Source: Streptomyces dioscori
Lineage (GTDB): Bacteria > Actinomycetota > Actinomycetes > Streptomycetales > Streptomycetaceae
Assembly: GCF_003024195.1 (NCBI RefSeq)
Contig: NZ_KZ679045.1
Span: 399,381 to 463,380 of the forward strand
DNA length: 64,000 nt
Direction of reading: 5' to 3'
Both the position numbers and the translations under genes were made by a program. The notes beneath the pieces are model-generated. The model had not been told where the DNA came from and ran no database searches. It was given only the letters and a program-made list of their open reading frames with translations. This document shows, piece after piece, positions 24,440-34,700 of this stretch (its first letter is position 1; the number at the start of each line of letters is the position of its first letter).

Positions 24440-27400
24440 CTACCGCACGCCCACCGCCCGGATGATCTCCTGGGTCACGGAGCCGCCGCGGTCGTCGGCG
24501 GCCGAGGCCCGCAGGGACACGTACGGGGTGCCGCGTGGCACGGTGAGCGTTCCCTGCCAGGTGTGGGCGCCCGCCCTGGACACGCCTACCGTTCGCCATG
24601 ACCGGCCGTCGTCGTAGGAGATTTCGAGGCTCGGGCGGCCGAAGGTGCTCGGGGACGGGTTGTCTGTCGTCGGGTGCGGGTTGTCGTGGGCCGGCCGCGC
24701 GGTTCCCCGCGCCCCTGGGGGGCCGGGGTCGGCCCCGGTGGCTGTCGCGCCCGCCACGTGCGACGCGCTGATGGAGATGGGCAGCCGGCTCCCGGCCCGC
24801 ACGTTCCCGGTGAGGTCCGTGGTGATGTCGAAGCCCAGGTTGATCAGGGGGAGGGTCGTCCAGCGGTCGGCCGGGGTCGCCGCCGATCTGAAGGTCCACT
24901 CGGAGTGGCCCTTCGTGGCGAGCTTCCAGCGGTCCGCGTCCAGGGCCGTGTCCGTGACGACCTTGTACGTGTGCTCGTCGGGGGGCGCGTCCCAGACGTA
25001 CGCGCCGGAGCCGGTCCGCCGGTCGACCTGTTCCCCGTCGAGGTACACCTCGGTGAACTGCGTCATGCCGCTGCTCTCGTCCCACACGTTGCCGAAGCCG
25101 GTGTGGTCGGGCCCCGAGTCGCCCCAGCCGGGGACGTTGAACTGCAGGGTCGAGCCGGAGCGCTGCTGGCCCCAGCCGAGCCCGGTGCCGAGCCAGGGGT
25201 GCCAGACCGGCCGGAACCAGTCGAGGTCCTGCCGCGTGCCCCCGTGATAGCGGACGAGTCCGCTGCGCTCCTCCAGGTCCCCCGCACCCACGTTCACGGA
25301 CTCGTGCCAGAGCTGGCCGGGGCCGGTGGACACGTAGTCGGTCCGCCCGGCCGGGAAGTCGGCCCGCTCCTGGAAGCCGATCCCGACGGGGAACGCGTCA
25401 TCGGTGAGCGAGTACCGGAACTCACTGCCCGGGACGGGCTTCGCCGCATGGAACTTCGTGTCCAGCACGGCGAGTTGGCGGTGTGACGGCTCGTAGGTGA
25501 GGTCACGCGCCGGGATGCCCCCCCGGTGTCCCTCCGAAAGGTCGTACGTGTAGGGCGTGTTGCGTGTCCCGTTCATCTCGGCGCGCCCCGCCGAACGGAG
25601 TCGCGCGGCGTCCGCCGCGTCGAGGGTGGCGATCTGGATCGGGCGGTCCGCGTTGTCGTCGGTGCCGAACCAGGCGTTGAGCCGGCCCGGTACGTCGTCC
25701 GTCACGAACAGCGCCTTCGCGCCCGCGTCCTGGGCCGCCTGCGCGATCTCCGAAGGCACGGCCCCCTCCTTCATCCGGACGAGCACGGCCTTGCCCCGCA
25801 CGTCCTTTCCGCCGTACCCGCCGGCCCCGGATCCCGTGTCGCCGCTGCCCACGTCGACGACCGGGAGCCTGCGGCGGCCCTCGACCAAGGTCCCTCCGGG
25901 CTGGACCACGGCCTCACCGACACCCTTGACCTCCAGCATCGGCTTCCCGAGCCGCCACACCGTCCGGTACTCGAAGCTGCCCTGCGTCACCTTCGGCGTG
26001 GGCGCCGCGAAGACACTGTCGTACTCGACCGGCACCTGGACGGCCCCGAACAGGTCCGCGCCGTTCGCCGCCCGGTCGTACTCCATGAGCAGCTGCCGGG
26101 TCTCGGTACGCCGGTCGACGCGGGCCGCGACCTCCCTCAACCGGCGTCCGTCGAGCGTGACTTCGCGGTCCCGGTCGAGTGCGATCTCGGGCGCCGAAAG
26201 GAAGCCGAGCCCGAGCGAGTCGGCGCCACGACTGCCGCGTACGTCGAGGAAGGTGTTCAGGCTGTACGCGCCCGGCGGGAGCCTCAGTTCGACCGTGCCC
26301 GTGTCACCGACGTGCTCGGGGAACGGGTCGACGCCCTCGGCGAGCCGCTGCACCACGAAGTCGGCCGCGGTGGCGTCGCCTTCCCGGTCCTTGACGTGCA
26401 CGGTGAGGGTGTACCGCTCCTCCTCCTTGACCAGCCCGAAGGCGGTGTGCGCGACAGGCGTGCCGTCCGCCGTCGAGGCCACGATCCGCCCACTGGTGGT
26501 GCCGACCGGGGCCTTGCCGCCGTCCCCGGTCACGGTCGTGGTGGCGGTCCCGTGCGCGGGGACGGTCAGCGTGGAATCGGCGAGTGTCGCGACCCCGCCG
26601 GGCGCACCGGACACGGACAGCCGCAACTCGGCCGGCTCATCGGCGGTGTTGGAGTACGTGAGAGTCCGTGTCACCGGCTCGTTCGACTCGTAGGGCCAGC
26701 GGTAGTGGCCCAGATCGGCGCTTCCGGTGGCCGTGATCCGGGCCTTCACCGCCGCGGGCACGCTCACGCGTCCGGCGCCCGACACATAGGCGGACGTGTC
26801 GAGTTGCTTCGACGTGGACATGAGCGCGTCCTTGAGCTGTGCGCCGGTCCAGTCCGGGTGCCGCTCGGCGAGGAGCGCGGCCACGCCCGCGACATGGGGT
26901 GTCGCCATCGACGTACCGCTCATGGCGGTGTAGTCACCGCTGCCGGCGGAGAGCCGGGAGCGGGCGGCGAGGATGTCGACGCCGGGGGCGGACAGGTCGG
27001 GCTTGAGGGCGTTGTCGCCGTGGCGGGGGCCCGCGCTCGTGAAGTACGCGGGCCGGTCCGCGGAGTCGACCGCGCCGACGGTCAGCGCGGAGTCGGCGGC
27101 GCCGGGCGAGCCGATGGACGAAGGGGCGCCGGTGTTGCCCGCGGCGACGACGAAGAGGGCGCCGGTCTCCGCGGTGAGGGTCTCGACGGCCTGGGCGATG
27201 GGGTCGGTGCCGTCGCTGGGCTCCGTCGACCCGAGGCTCATGGAGACGACCGTGGCGCCGACGTGCCGCGCGGCCCATTCCATGCCCGCGATGATCTGCG
27301 ACTCGCTGCCCGAGCCCTGGTCGCCGAGCACCTTGCCGACGGCGAGCGTGGCGCCGGGTGCGACGCCTCTCTCCTCGCCCGCGGACGCGGCGCCGCTGCC

Positions 27401-28213
27401 GCCGACGGTCGAAGTGACGTGCGTGCCATGGCCGTTGCGGTCGGCCACCTCTTCACCCTCGATGAAACTCTTCGTCACGGAGATCCGTCCGGCGAGATCG
27501 GGATGGCCGACGTCCACCCCCGTGTCCAGGACCGCGACGGTGACGCCCTTGCCGGTCAGCCCCGCCTCCCAGGCCTCGGGCGTACCGATCTGGGCGTTGC
27601 TTTCGGCCATCTCCGCCCGGACCCGCCCGTCGAGCCAGACCTTGTCGATGCCGTCCTCGACTCTCCCGTCCTCGCCGATGCCGTCCTGCCGGGTGAGGGA
27701 CCGCCAGAACGTGCGTCCCTTGTCGGCCGTGACGGCGGCCCCGCGGATGCTCGGCAGCCCGCGTGTGCGCTCGGCCCCGCGCGGAGTCACCGCCCGCGCG
27801 CCCTTCCCGTACGTGACGATCAGCGGCAGCCCGGCCGTCCTCCGGTCGGTGAGCCCCTGGCGTATCAGCTCGCTCACGTCGAACAGCCGCCGGTCGAGGG
27901 TGCCCGCCCGCAGATACGGCAGCGCCTCGTCCGGTACGACGGTCAGGGCGCCGTTCGCCGTCTGCGTACGGACCGCGCCGGTCGCCCCCTTCGCCCGCTC
28001 GACACTCACCGTCCGCCTGCCGCCGCCGAGTTCGGTGACGGTGACCCGGTCGCCGGTGACGAGGGTGACGGTGTGGGCGGCGGACACGGCGCGGGTGCGG
28101 GGCCGGTCACCGGTGTCCTGCGCGTCGGCCCCGGCCCCGTCGGCCGGAAGCAGGGCGAGCACGAGTCCGGCCGACGCGAGCGTCACCCCGTGCCTGGCGG
28201 ATCCTCTGATCAT
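24440..28213 (-). CDS. Large secreted subtilisin-like (S8) serine protease
   Basis: 1,257 residues. Sec signal peptide (about 1-30, GVTLASAGLVLALLPADGAGA), a propeptide to about residue 205, then an S8 domain with intact triad: Asp230 (VAVLDTGVDVGHPDL), His262 (NGHGTHVTSTVGG) and Ser435 (GTSMATPHVAGVAAL). A long C-terminal region follows, with Ig-like/Fn3-like folds and a PA-like segment (KAVLVRMKEGAVP...AGAKALFVTDD). The ATG at 28213 follows AGAGGGG; open frame extends upstream, but only this start yields a signal peptide. Near residue 1175 the dispersed GC repeat is in frame and encodes GARGTARPA. It is convergent with the mat operon and divergent from the conflict cassette; the divergent promoter is shared. 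Confidence 0.95.
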   Translation of the reverse strand: MIRGSARHGVTLASAGLVLALLPADGAGADAQDTGDRPRTRAVSAAHTVTLVTGDRVTVTELGGGRRTVSVERAKGATGAVRTQTANGALTVVPDEALPYLRAGTLDRRLFDVSELIRQGLTDRRTAGLPLIVTYGKGARAVTPRGAERTRGLPSIRGAAVTADKGRTFWRSLTRQDGIGEDGRVEDGIDKVWLDGRVRAEMAESNAQIGTPEAWEAGLTGKGVTVAVLDTGVDVGHPDLAGRISVTKSFIEGEEVADRNGHGTHVTSTVGGSGAASAGEERGVAPGATLAVGKVLGDQGSGSESQIIAGMEWAARHVGATVVSMSLGSTEPSDGTDPIAQAVETLTAETGALFVVAAGNTGAPSSIGSPGAADSALTVGAVDSADRPAYFTSAGPRHGDNALKPDLSAPGVDILAARSRLSAGSGDYTAMSGTSMATPHVAGVAALLAERHPDWTGAQLKDALMSTSKQLDTSAYVSGAGRVSVPAAVKARITATGSADLGHYRWPYESNEPVTRTLTYSNTADEPAELRLSVSGAPGGVATLADSTLTVPAHGTATTTVTGDGGKAPVGTTSGRIVASTADGTPVAHTAFGLVKEEERYTLTVHVKDREGDATAADFVVQRLAEGVDPFPEHVGDTGTVELRLPPGAYSLNTFLDVRGSRGADSLGLGFLSAPEIALDRDREVTLDGRRLREVAARVDRRTETRQLLMEYDRAANGADLFGAVQVPVEYDSVFAAPTPKVTQGSFEYRTVWRLGKPMLEVKGVGEAVVQPGGTLVEGRRRLPVVDVGSGDTGSGAGGYGGKDVRGKAVLVRMKEGAVPSEIAQAAQDAGAKALFVTDDVPGRLNAWFGTDDNADRPIQIATLDAADAARLRSAGRAEMNGTRNTPYTYDLSEGHRGGIPARDLTYEPSHRQLAVLDTKFHAAKPVPGSEFRYSLTDDAFPVGIGFQERADFPAGRTDYVSTGPGQLWHESVNVGAGDLEERSGLVRYHGGTRQDLDWFRPVWHPWLGTGLGWGQQRSGSTLQFNVPGWGDSGPDHTGFGNVWDESSGMTQFTEVYLDGEQVDRRTGSGAYVWDAPPDEHTYKVVTDTALDADRWKLATKGHSEWTFRSAATPADRWTTLPLINLGFDITTDLTGNVRAGSRLPISISASHVAGATATGADPGPPGARGTARPAHDNPHPTTDNPSPSTFGRPSLEISYDDGRSWRTVGVSRAGAHTWQGTLTVPRGTPYVSLRASAADDRGGSVTQEIIRAVGVR
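24688..24720 (+). repeat. Dispersed GC repeat inside the subtilase gene
   Basis: GGGCCGGCCGCGCGGTTCCCCGCGCCCCT matches the repeat family of this window. It is read antisense as GARGTARPA-like peptide in the C-terminal linker of the S8 protease, without breaking the frame. Confidence 0.8.
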
Positions 28214-28300
28214 CGGTGCCCCTCTTCTCGACGCTGCCGCGGTGTCAGGGTGCTGCGAAGAGTGTCGGGGGGCCGGTGTTTCGGTGATGTCGACAGAACC

Positions 28301-28333
28301 TGGCGGAAAGCTGCCCTGGCGGTTTTCCGCCAG
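28301..28333. promoter_or_regulatory. Inverted repeats upstream of the conflict cassette
   Basis: TGGCGGAAA (28301-28309) is followed by CTGGCGG-TTTT-CCGCCAG (28316-28333), a perfect 7-base stem, giving three copies of one half-site in alternating orientation. They lie in the 220-base region between the divergent subtilase and TRYCO1 genes. Operator or transcript hairpin are both possible. Confidence 0.5.
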
Positions 28334-28433
28334 CGGAACGGTGAACGACCGGTGGAAACCGCGACAGCGGCAAGTACCGTCCGTGACAATGAAGGCGGTC
28401 ACCAGTGACGGACTACGGGGGTTGTGCGGTGCC

Positions 28434-28814
28434 ATGGACGGATTAGTGGAGTTCAAGACGGACGACGGGGCCCTTGTCGTCGTCGAGGGAGCCGAGGACG
28501 AGTCGGGTTCCCGCCTGGTGGCACGCGGGGACGGAACGGTCGCCGCGACCCGCACCTTCGAGGGCTCGCTGGAGGGGGTACGGGCCGCCGCCGGCGCCGC
28601 GCTCCGCGTCTTCAGGGACGGTTCGCTGCAGCCCGACTCCGTGGAGATCGAGTTCGGCGTCAAACTCACGGCGGAGGCAGGCGCGCTGATCGCGAAGAGT
28701 GCCGTCGAGGGCCACCTCGTGGTCAAGCTCTCCTGGTCGCCCGAGAGGCCGGACGGCCCCCCGGAGACCGCCCCCGCTCCCCCCGCCCCCACGGAGACCA
28801 CCCCGCGCCCATGA
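28434..28814 (+). CDS. TRYCO1 (trypsin-co-occurring, CU044_2847 family) protein with TTA codon
   Basis: 126 residues: a compact beta-rich domain (DGLVEFKTDDGALVVVEGAE, then SVEIEFGVKLTAEAGALIAKSAVEGHLVVKLSW) with a Pro-rich tail. This is the trypsin-co-occurring domain 1 fold, always next to trypsin-type VMAP genes; it probably regulates or is cleaved by the partner protease. Codon 4 is TTA (28443-28445), so translation would need the bldA tRNA. The ATG 28434 start is chosen because the conserved domain begins there; ATG 28389 would add 15 residues and keep the TTA. The TGA overlaps the protease start (ATGA), coupling the two genes. Confidence 0.85.
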   Translation: MDGLVEFKTDDGALVVVEGAEDESGSRLVARGDGTVAATRTFEGSLEGVRAAAGAALRVFRDGSLQPDSVEIEFGVKLTAEAGALIAKSAVEGHLVVKLSWSPERPDGPPETAPAPPAPTETTPRP

Positions 28815-30643
28815 GCAGCGCTTCCTGGCACGCGAGAATCAGCTGCGGACGGGACACCGGTGCCGGCTTCCTCGTCACCGAGCAGCATGTGCTGACCTGC
28901 GCCCATGTCGTGGCGCGCAGTGACACCGAGACGGTCGCGGTGTCCTTCGCGCACGGTGGCTACGAGCAGGTCCCCGCCCGGGTCGTCGCGCACGGCGGCT
29001 GGGACGGCCGCGAGAGCGACCCGGGCGATCTGGCCGTACTGGAGCTGGACCGGCCGGTGCCGATGAAGCCCGCGGAGTTCGCGACACCGACCGACGCGTA
29101 CGGCGATCCCCCGCGCAGGCTCCTCGCCTACGGCTTCCCCAAGCGGTACGACGAGGGGACGCTCGCCGAATACCGGGCCACCGCCCAGCAGTTGATCGCC
29201 GGTGAATGGGTCCAGCTGGAGTCGTGGGCCGCGCACGGGCAGCCGCTCGCGCCCGGGTTCAGCGGTGCCGCCGTGACCCTCGCGGACACCGGCCGGGTCG
29301 TGGGCATGGTCTCGGCCGCCGCCCGCAGCCCCGAGATCCGCAACGGCCGCATGCTCCCCACCCAGATCATGGCCCGCTACTGGCCCCGCCTGGCAGACCT
29401 GATCCCCACCCCGACCTACGACCAGCACCAAAAGGAAACCCTGAGACACCTGCTGGAGCACCTGGAACAACTGGGCTGCCCCCAAGGCTTCTCAGGGGCG
29501 CGGGGAACTGCGCGACCAGCCCCCACCGACCCGCAGACGGAGAACACCCACACCCCTGAACGCCTGTACCAGGACGCCGTGGGCCCCCTCGGCCCCCCAC
29601 TCCCGCCGCACGGCTTCACCTCCCTCTGGGACGCGGCCTGGTACCTCCTCTCCGAGGTACAGGACCCGGAAGCAGTCACCCGCTTCACCACCCGCCTGGC
29701 CGACTTCGTCGACGACACCCCCACCCGCACAGCCCTACGCGCCTGGCCCGCAACCCCACAGCCCCACCACCCCGCCCCGCACGCGCACGCCCCCGCCCCC
29801 GCCCCCGCAGGGACCGCGGGACCCGCCCACTCCTGGTCCCCGATCCTCGTGGAGATCGCCCCCAGCGGCTCCGGCGACGGAGCCTTCCTCGTGGAGGTGT
29901 CCGCGTACAACGGAAGACACCGAAGGGTCGTGGGCTCGCGCCGCCTCCCCGTCGACCGCGTACGCCCCTACACACTGGAGCGGATCGACGAGGCCTACCG
30001 CGAACTGGAGTTGGGCGCACGTGAGTTGATCGCGTTCGTGCTGCCGCGCCGCTGGCTCAACACGGACGTGGCGCACTGGCAGCGCAGCGCGGACGACGAC
30101 AGCCCGCTCGGCTCCTTCGCACCGCTCGTCGTGATGGACCTGGAGCGTCGGCGCAGCGGCGGCCTGCAGCACAAGCTCCGGCAGAAGTGGCAGCACCTGG
30201 ATGCCCTGCCGACGGCACGGCTGCACCGGATCGACTGCTGGTCGGTCGGCCAGGACCAGGTGAAGCTGACCATCGGGCTGCGCCGCGACGCCGACATGGT
30301 GGGTTTCGCGACGCCGCCGCGCGCGGACCGGGTCCGGCGGCTGTTCCAGGCGAGCCTGAACGCGGCGGTACCGGTGATGCTGTGGCCGCGCACCGGCTGC
30401 CGGGGCGAGCACCGGTGCGGGGAGACGGCCGACTGCCGGGGCTCGGAGTTCCTGGACCGCCTCGCCGCACATCTGTCGAACCTGCCGCCCCGCGAACTGC
30501 CCCGCCACATCCATGAGCTGCGCGAAACGGCGTACGCCTCCGACGCCCCGGAGCCGCATTGGGCGTACGACCTGGCCCTGCTGTGGGAGGACCCCGAATG
30601 CCTGCCTGATCCCGCCGGCTACCTGCACAACCCGGTCGGCTAG
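28811..30643 (+). CDS. Trypsin-like protease fused to VMAP domains (conflict-system effector)
   Basis: 610 residues. Residues 1-190 are a trypsin-like domain with triad His32 (LTCAHVV), Asp73 (DPGDLAVLEL) and Ser151 (APGFSGAAV); there is no signal peptide, so it acts in the cytoplasm. Residues 205-320 are a helical linker and middle region (LWDAAWYLLSEVQDPEAV). Residues 330-610 are the VMAP C-terminal region (FVLPRRWLNTDVAHW, PLVVMDLERRR, LALLWEDPECLPDPAGYLHNPV). VMAP proteins are the central component of ternary vWA-MoxR-VMAP conflict systems, and the fused peptidase is the predicted effector. The dispersed GC repeat is in frame at residues 228-238 (SGARGTARPAP), between protease and VMAP parts. 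Coupled to TRYCO1; MoxR follows after 59 bases. Confidence 0.88.
   Translation: MSSASWHARISCGRDTGAGFLVTEQHVLTCAHVVARSDTETVAVSFAHGGYEQVPARVVAHGGWDGRESDPGDLAVLELDRPVPMKPAEFATPTDAYGDPPRRLLAYGFPKRYDEGTLAEYRATAQQLIAGEWVQLESWAAHGQPLAPGFSGAAVTLADTGRVVGMVSAAARSPEIRNGRMLPTQIMARYWPRLADLIPTPTYDQHQKETLRHLLEHLEQLGCPQGFSGARGTARPAPTDPQTENTHTPERLYQDAVGPLGPPLPPHGFTSLWDAAWYLLSEVQDPEAVTRFTTRLADFVDDTPTRTALRAWPATPQPHHPAPHAHAPAPAPAGTAGPAHSWSPILVEIAPSGSGDGAFLVEVSAYNGRHRRVVGSRRLPVDRVRPYTLERIDEAYRELELGARELIAFVLPRRWLNTDVAHWQRSADDDSPLGSFAPLVVMDLERRRSGGLQHKLRQKWQHLDALPTARLHRIDCWSVGQDQVKLTIGLRRDADMVGFATPPRADRVRRLFQASLNAAVPVMLWPRTGCRGEHRCGETADCRGSEFLDRLAAHLSNLPPRELPRHIHELRETAYASDAPEPHWAYDLALLWEDPECLPDPAGYLHNPVG
29493..29524 (-). 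repeat. Dispersed GC repeat inside the trypsin-VMAP gene
   Basis: AGGGGCGCGGGGAACTGCGCGACCAGCC, the complete repeat core, is in frame and encodes GARGTARPA, the same peptide as in the subtilase gene. Confidence 0.85.
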
Positions 30644-30702
30644 ACCCTGCCGGACAGAGCACCGAAGCCAGAACCGCATACCGGAACACGTTCGGAGAGA
30701 CC

Positions 30703-31773
30703 ATGTCCCTGTGGCCCGTCTACACGGGTGCGAGCGAGCCCCACGACGGCATCGCCGAGCTGCCCGCGCCGCCGCCCTGGCGTGACTTCGACGGCGGCCC
30801 GGAGCTGGCGACGCCCGCCGAGGACGACGACGCCTCGGCCACGTCCCCGGACCGCCGGCACCGCGCCCGCACGTACCGCGCCACGGACCGCGCCGTCCAG
30901 CTCGTCAACGCGGCGCTCTATCTGCGCCGCCCCCTGTTGGTGACGGGCCCGCCGGGCAGCGGCAAGTCGAGCCTGGCGTACGCCGTCGCGAGGGAGCTGC
31001 GGCTCGGACCCGTGCTGCGCTGGAACGTCACCAGCCGCACCACGCTGCACGACGGGCTCTACCAGTACGACCCGCTGTCCCGCCTGTACGCGGCAGCACG
31101 CGACGTCCGCCCCGGCGGCGAGGCCCCGCCCGACCCCGCACTCCCGAAGGACAACGGGCTGACGGACAACGGGCTGAAGGACAGCGAGCTGCAGGACCAT
31201 CTGCGGCTCGGCCCGCTCGGCACGGCACTCCTCCCGTACGGCCGGCCGCGGGCCCTGCTGATCGACGAGATCGACAAGAGCGACCTGGACCTGCCGAACG
31301 ATCTCCTCAACATCCTGGAGGAGGGCCAGTACGAGATCCCCGAGCTGGTGCGCTCCGCCCGGCACACCCCCACGGCCGAGGTCATGATCGACGGCACGGA
31401 CGAACGGGTCGGGGTCGCGCGCGGCCGGGTCCGCTGCCGGGCCTTCCCCTTCGTGGTCCTCACCAGCAACGGCGAGCGCGAGTTCCCGCCCGCCTTCCTC
31501 CGCCGGTGTGTCCGCCTCGAACTCCACCAGCCCCGCGCCGCGCACCTGGAGCACATCGTCCGCGCCCACCTGGGGGAGCCCGACGCGTACGCCCGCGACC
31601 TGATCGAACGCTTCCTGTCCCGCGGGACCGAGGGCGAACTCGCCACGGACCAGCTGCTCAACGCGATCTACCTCACAGGCGTGGCGGGCCTCGACGCATC
31701 ATCCCGCGACGAACTGGCCGAACAGCTGATGCCGTACCTGAGCCGCACGGCAGAGGAACCAGATGCGTTCTGA
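30703..31773 (+). CDS. MoxR-like AAA+ ATPase of the conflict cassette
   Basis: 356 residues. After an acidic ~55-residue leader comes a AAA+ module: Walker A TGPPGSGKSS (residues 81-90), Walker B ALLIDEIDKSD (about 184-194), sensor 1 VVLTSNGEREFP and Arg-finger region FLRRCVRLEL. The order and the DEIDKSDLDLPNDLLNILEEGQYEI segment match MoxR-type ATPases that remodel vWA-domain partners. A polar insert with an NGL-T/K-D repeat (about 148-163) interrupts the core. It probably uses ATP to load or release the vWA-like partner encoded next, whose start overlaps its end by 11 bases, and thereby gates the trypsin-VMAP effector. It starts at ATG after GGAGAGACC. Confidence 0.92.
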   Translation: MSLWPVYTGASEPHDGIAELPAPPPWRDFDGGPELATPAEDDDASATSPDRRHRARTYRATDRAVQLVNAALYLRRPLLVTGPPGSGKSSLAYAVARELRLGPVLRWNVTSRTTLHDGLYQYDPLSRLYAAARDVRPGGEAPPDPALPKDNGLTDNGLKDSELQDHLRLGPLGTALLPYGRPRALLIDEIDKSDLDLPNDLLNILEEGQYEIPELVRSARHTPTAEVMIDGTDERVGVARGRVRCRAFPFVVLTSNGEREFPPAFLRRCVRLELHQPRAAHLEHIVRAHLGEPDAYARDLIERFLSRGTEGELATDQLLNAIYLTGVAGLDASSRDELAEQLMPYLSRTAEEPDAF

Positions 31774-34700
31774 CCCGGACGCGAACCCGGGCGCGGACGC
31801 GGGCGCTGACGCGGGCGCGGATGCGAACCCGGGCGAAGGCGCGGGCGGAGGCGGGAGCGCGGGCGCCGCGTTCCTCGCCGGCGTACTGGCCCAGGCATCC
31901 GGCGCCCCGCAACCGACCGCCGTGGAACTGGCCGAACTCCTCTGGCTGGCAGCCCACATGCCGCCCCCCGGACCCACGCCCTCCCTCACCACGGACGGCC
32001 CGCACCTCCCCACTCCCGCCACCCCCACCCACCCAAGGGGCGCGGGGAACGGCGCGACCAGCCACGACGAACCCGCACCCGCCCCCTCACCCCACACCAC
32101 CCCAGAACCACCGGACCCACCGGACCCACCGGACCCACCGGGCACCCGCGTCCCCCTCCGCCTGCCGGGCAGGCACACTCCCGCAGCCGCCCCGCAGGGC
32201 CCGCGCCGGGACGGACGCCCGGAGGAGGCCCCGCCTCCGAACGGCCCGTACACGTCCCTCCTGGCCCCCGCACCCCCGATGCTCCCCCACCCCCTCAGAC
32301 TCCAGCGAGCCCTCCGCCCCCTCAAGCGAAGCGTCCCCGCCCCGGTCGGCCAGGAGCTGGACGAGGCGGCGACCGCCCACCGGATCGCCCGGCTCGGAGC
32401 CGCGCCCCAGTGGTGGCTGCCCGTGCTGCGGCCCATGACCGAGCGCTGGCTGACGCTGCACCTCGTGCACGACACCGGCCCGACGATGCCCGTCTGGCGT
32501 CCGCTCGTGCGCGAACTGCACGCGGCACTCGCCCAGTCGGGCATCTTCCGTACGGTGGAACTGCACCGGCTGGAGGCCGACGGCACGGTACGCCGTCCCG
32601 GCTCGCAGGAGTCGTTCGCCGACGGCCGCACGGTCACCCTCCTCCTCAGCGACTGCATGGGCCCGCAGTGGCGGGACGGCCCGGCAGGCACCCGCTGGTA
32701 CGGCACCCTGCGCCGCTGGTCGGCCCGGATGCCGGTCGCCCTGGTCCAGCCGCTGCCGGAACGCCTGTGGCGCACCACCGCGCTGCCGGCCACGACCGCG
32801 CGGATCACCGCGCCGGGACCGGCGGCGCCCAACTCGGCGTACGACGTGGATTCGTACGCGTTGGACTCGTACGCGCTTGGGGGCCTGCCACCCGGCATCC
32901 TCCCCATACCCGTACTCGAAGCCTCCGCTCCCTGGCTGGCGAACTGGTCGTCACTGGTGGCGGGCGGCGGCCGACTCCCGGGCTCCGTGGGCCTGTTGGG
33001 TGCCGGACCGCCGGCCGCGCCGGTCGACGAGCGGGGCCGCAGCGATGTCGAGCGGCTCTCCCCCGAGGAGCTGCTGCTGCGGTTCCGCTCCCTCGCCTCG
33101 CCGCAGGCCTTCCGGCTGGCCGGTCATCTCGCGGTGGGGCCGGTGGAGTTGCCGGTCATGCGGCTGGTGCAGGCGGCGGTCGAGAAGAACCCGCGGCCAC
33201 AGCACCTGGCCGAGGTGATTCTCAGCGGCGCGCTGGTCGCGGTCCCGGGGGCGGCCGGTTCGTACGTGTTCCGGCCGGGCGTACGGGAGTTGCTGCGGCG
33301 CACCCTGCCGCGCTCCGCGTACGGCCGGACCTCCGAACTCCTGGCCCGGATCGGCGCGTTGATCGACGAGAGGGCCGGACTGTCGGCCGGTGAGTTCCGC
33401 GTGCTCGCCCCAGGCCGCGGCGGAGGCACGGGGCCCTCGGGCGAGCCGACCGCGGGCGAACCGTTCGCCGCGGTGCGGGAGGAGTCGGTACGGCGGATGG
33501 GCGGGCCGGTCTCGAAGAGCGCGGCGGGACTCGTGCTCGGCAGATACCGGCCGGTACGCCGTCCGGGGCCTGGCAAGCACGTCATGGAGGCCCAGGACAC
33601 CCGGCACGACCGGCGGGTCGCGCTGCACCGCTACACCGTGGCACCGGAGCGGCGGCAGGGCTTCCTTGAGGCCGCGCGGGCCCTCGCGGGCGTGGAGCAT
33701 CCGCAGGTGACGGCCGTGTACGACTACGGCTTCGAGGACGGCGCCGGCTACCTGGTCACGGAGGTCGTGGAAGGACTCACCGTCGGGGAACTCACCGCCG
33801 AGGGCGGCTTCCAGTTGCCCTTCACCCTGCTCGCTCCCCTGGCGCAACAGGTCGTGCAAGGTCTGCAGGCGATGCACGGACACGGCGTCGCACATGGCGG
33901 ACTCACACCTCACTGCCTGCTGCTACGTCCGGACGGCACGGTGAAGGTCTCGTCCTTCGTGCCGGGAGCAGACCGCACGCGGGGCGAGTCGAAAGATCTG
34001 GCGGACCTCGGACACCTGCTGCGCGAGTTGGCCGAGGGGGAGCCGCACGGTGAGCTCGGCGGGGTTCCGGGCGAGTTCCGGTCGCAGTTCGACGACGCCG
34101 TCCGGCCTCTCGTCTCCACGGACCTGGCGACCCAGCGACGCGGCCGGGACCTTTTCCGGACCCCGTCCTTCTCCCGGCTGCTGGACGCCGTCAGCGCGGA
34201 CGAGTACCGCTACCGGCTGCTGGGCCCCGTACGGATCAGCCAGGGAAGCCGGGCCCTGCCCGCCGGCTCCCCGCGGGAACAGGCTCTGCTGAGCATGCTG
34301 CTTCTCCGGCACGGCCGGACGGTGACGTACGACGAACTGACGGCCGGCCTGTGGGGCCGGCGCCCTCCGCAGCGCGCCGGGCGCCTCCTGGCCACGTACG
34401 CGAGGGGACTGCGCAGCATCCTCGGTCCCGGGGTCGTGGCCACGACCGCCGACGGATACGCCCTGTACGCGATTCCGCACACCATCGATGTGAACCGCTG
34501 CCAGGTACTCGTCGCCACAGCGAAGTCCCTCCGGGACGCCGGGGAGCCGACCGAGGCCCGCGACGCCGTCCAGCACGCGATCGACCTGTGGGGCGGCCAC
34601 CCTGTCGACGAGGTTCCCGGGCCCGCCGCCGAGGCGACCCGCACACGCCTGCGCGCCCTGCGCCTCACCCTCTGCGTCACGCGCGCCGAACTCGACCTGG

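Noticed and set aside
28214..29485. Upstream extension of the subtilase reading frame to 29485
   Set aside because: The extension runs antisense through the TRYCO1 and trypsin genes; ATG 28213 has a ribosome binding site and gives a signal peptide.
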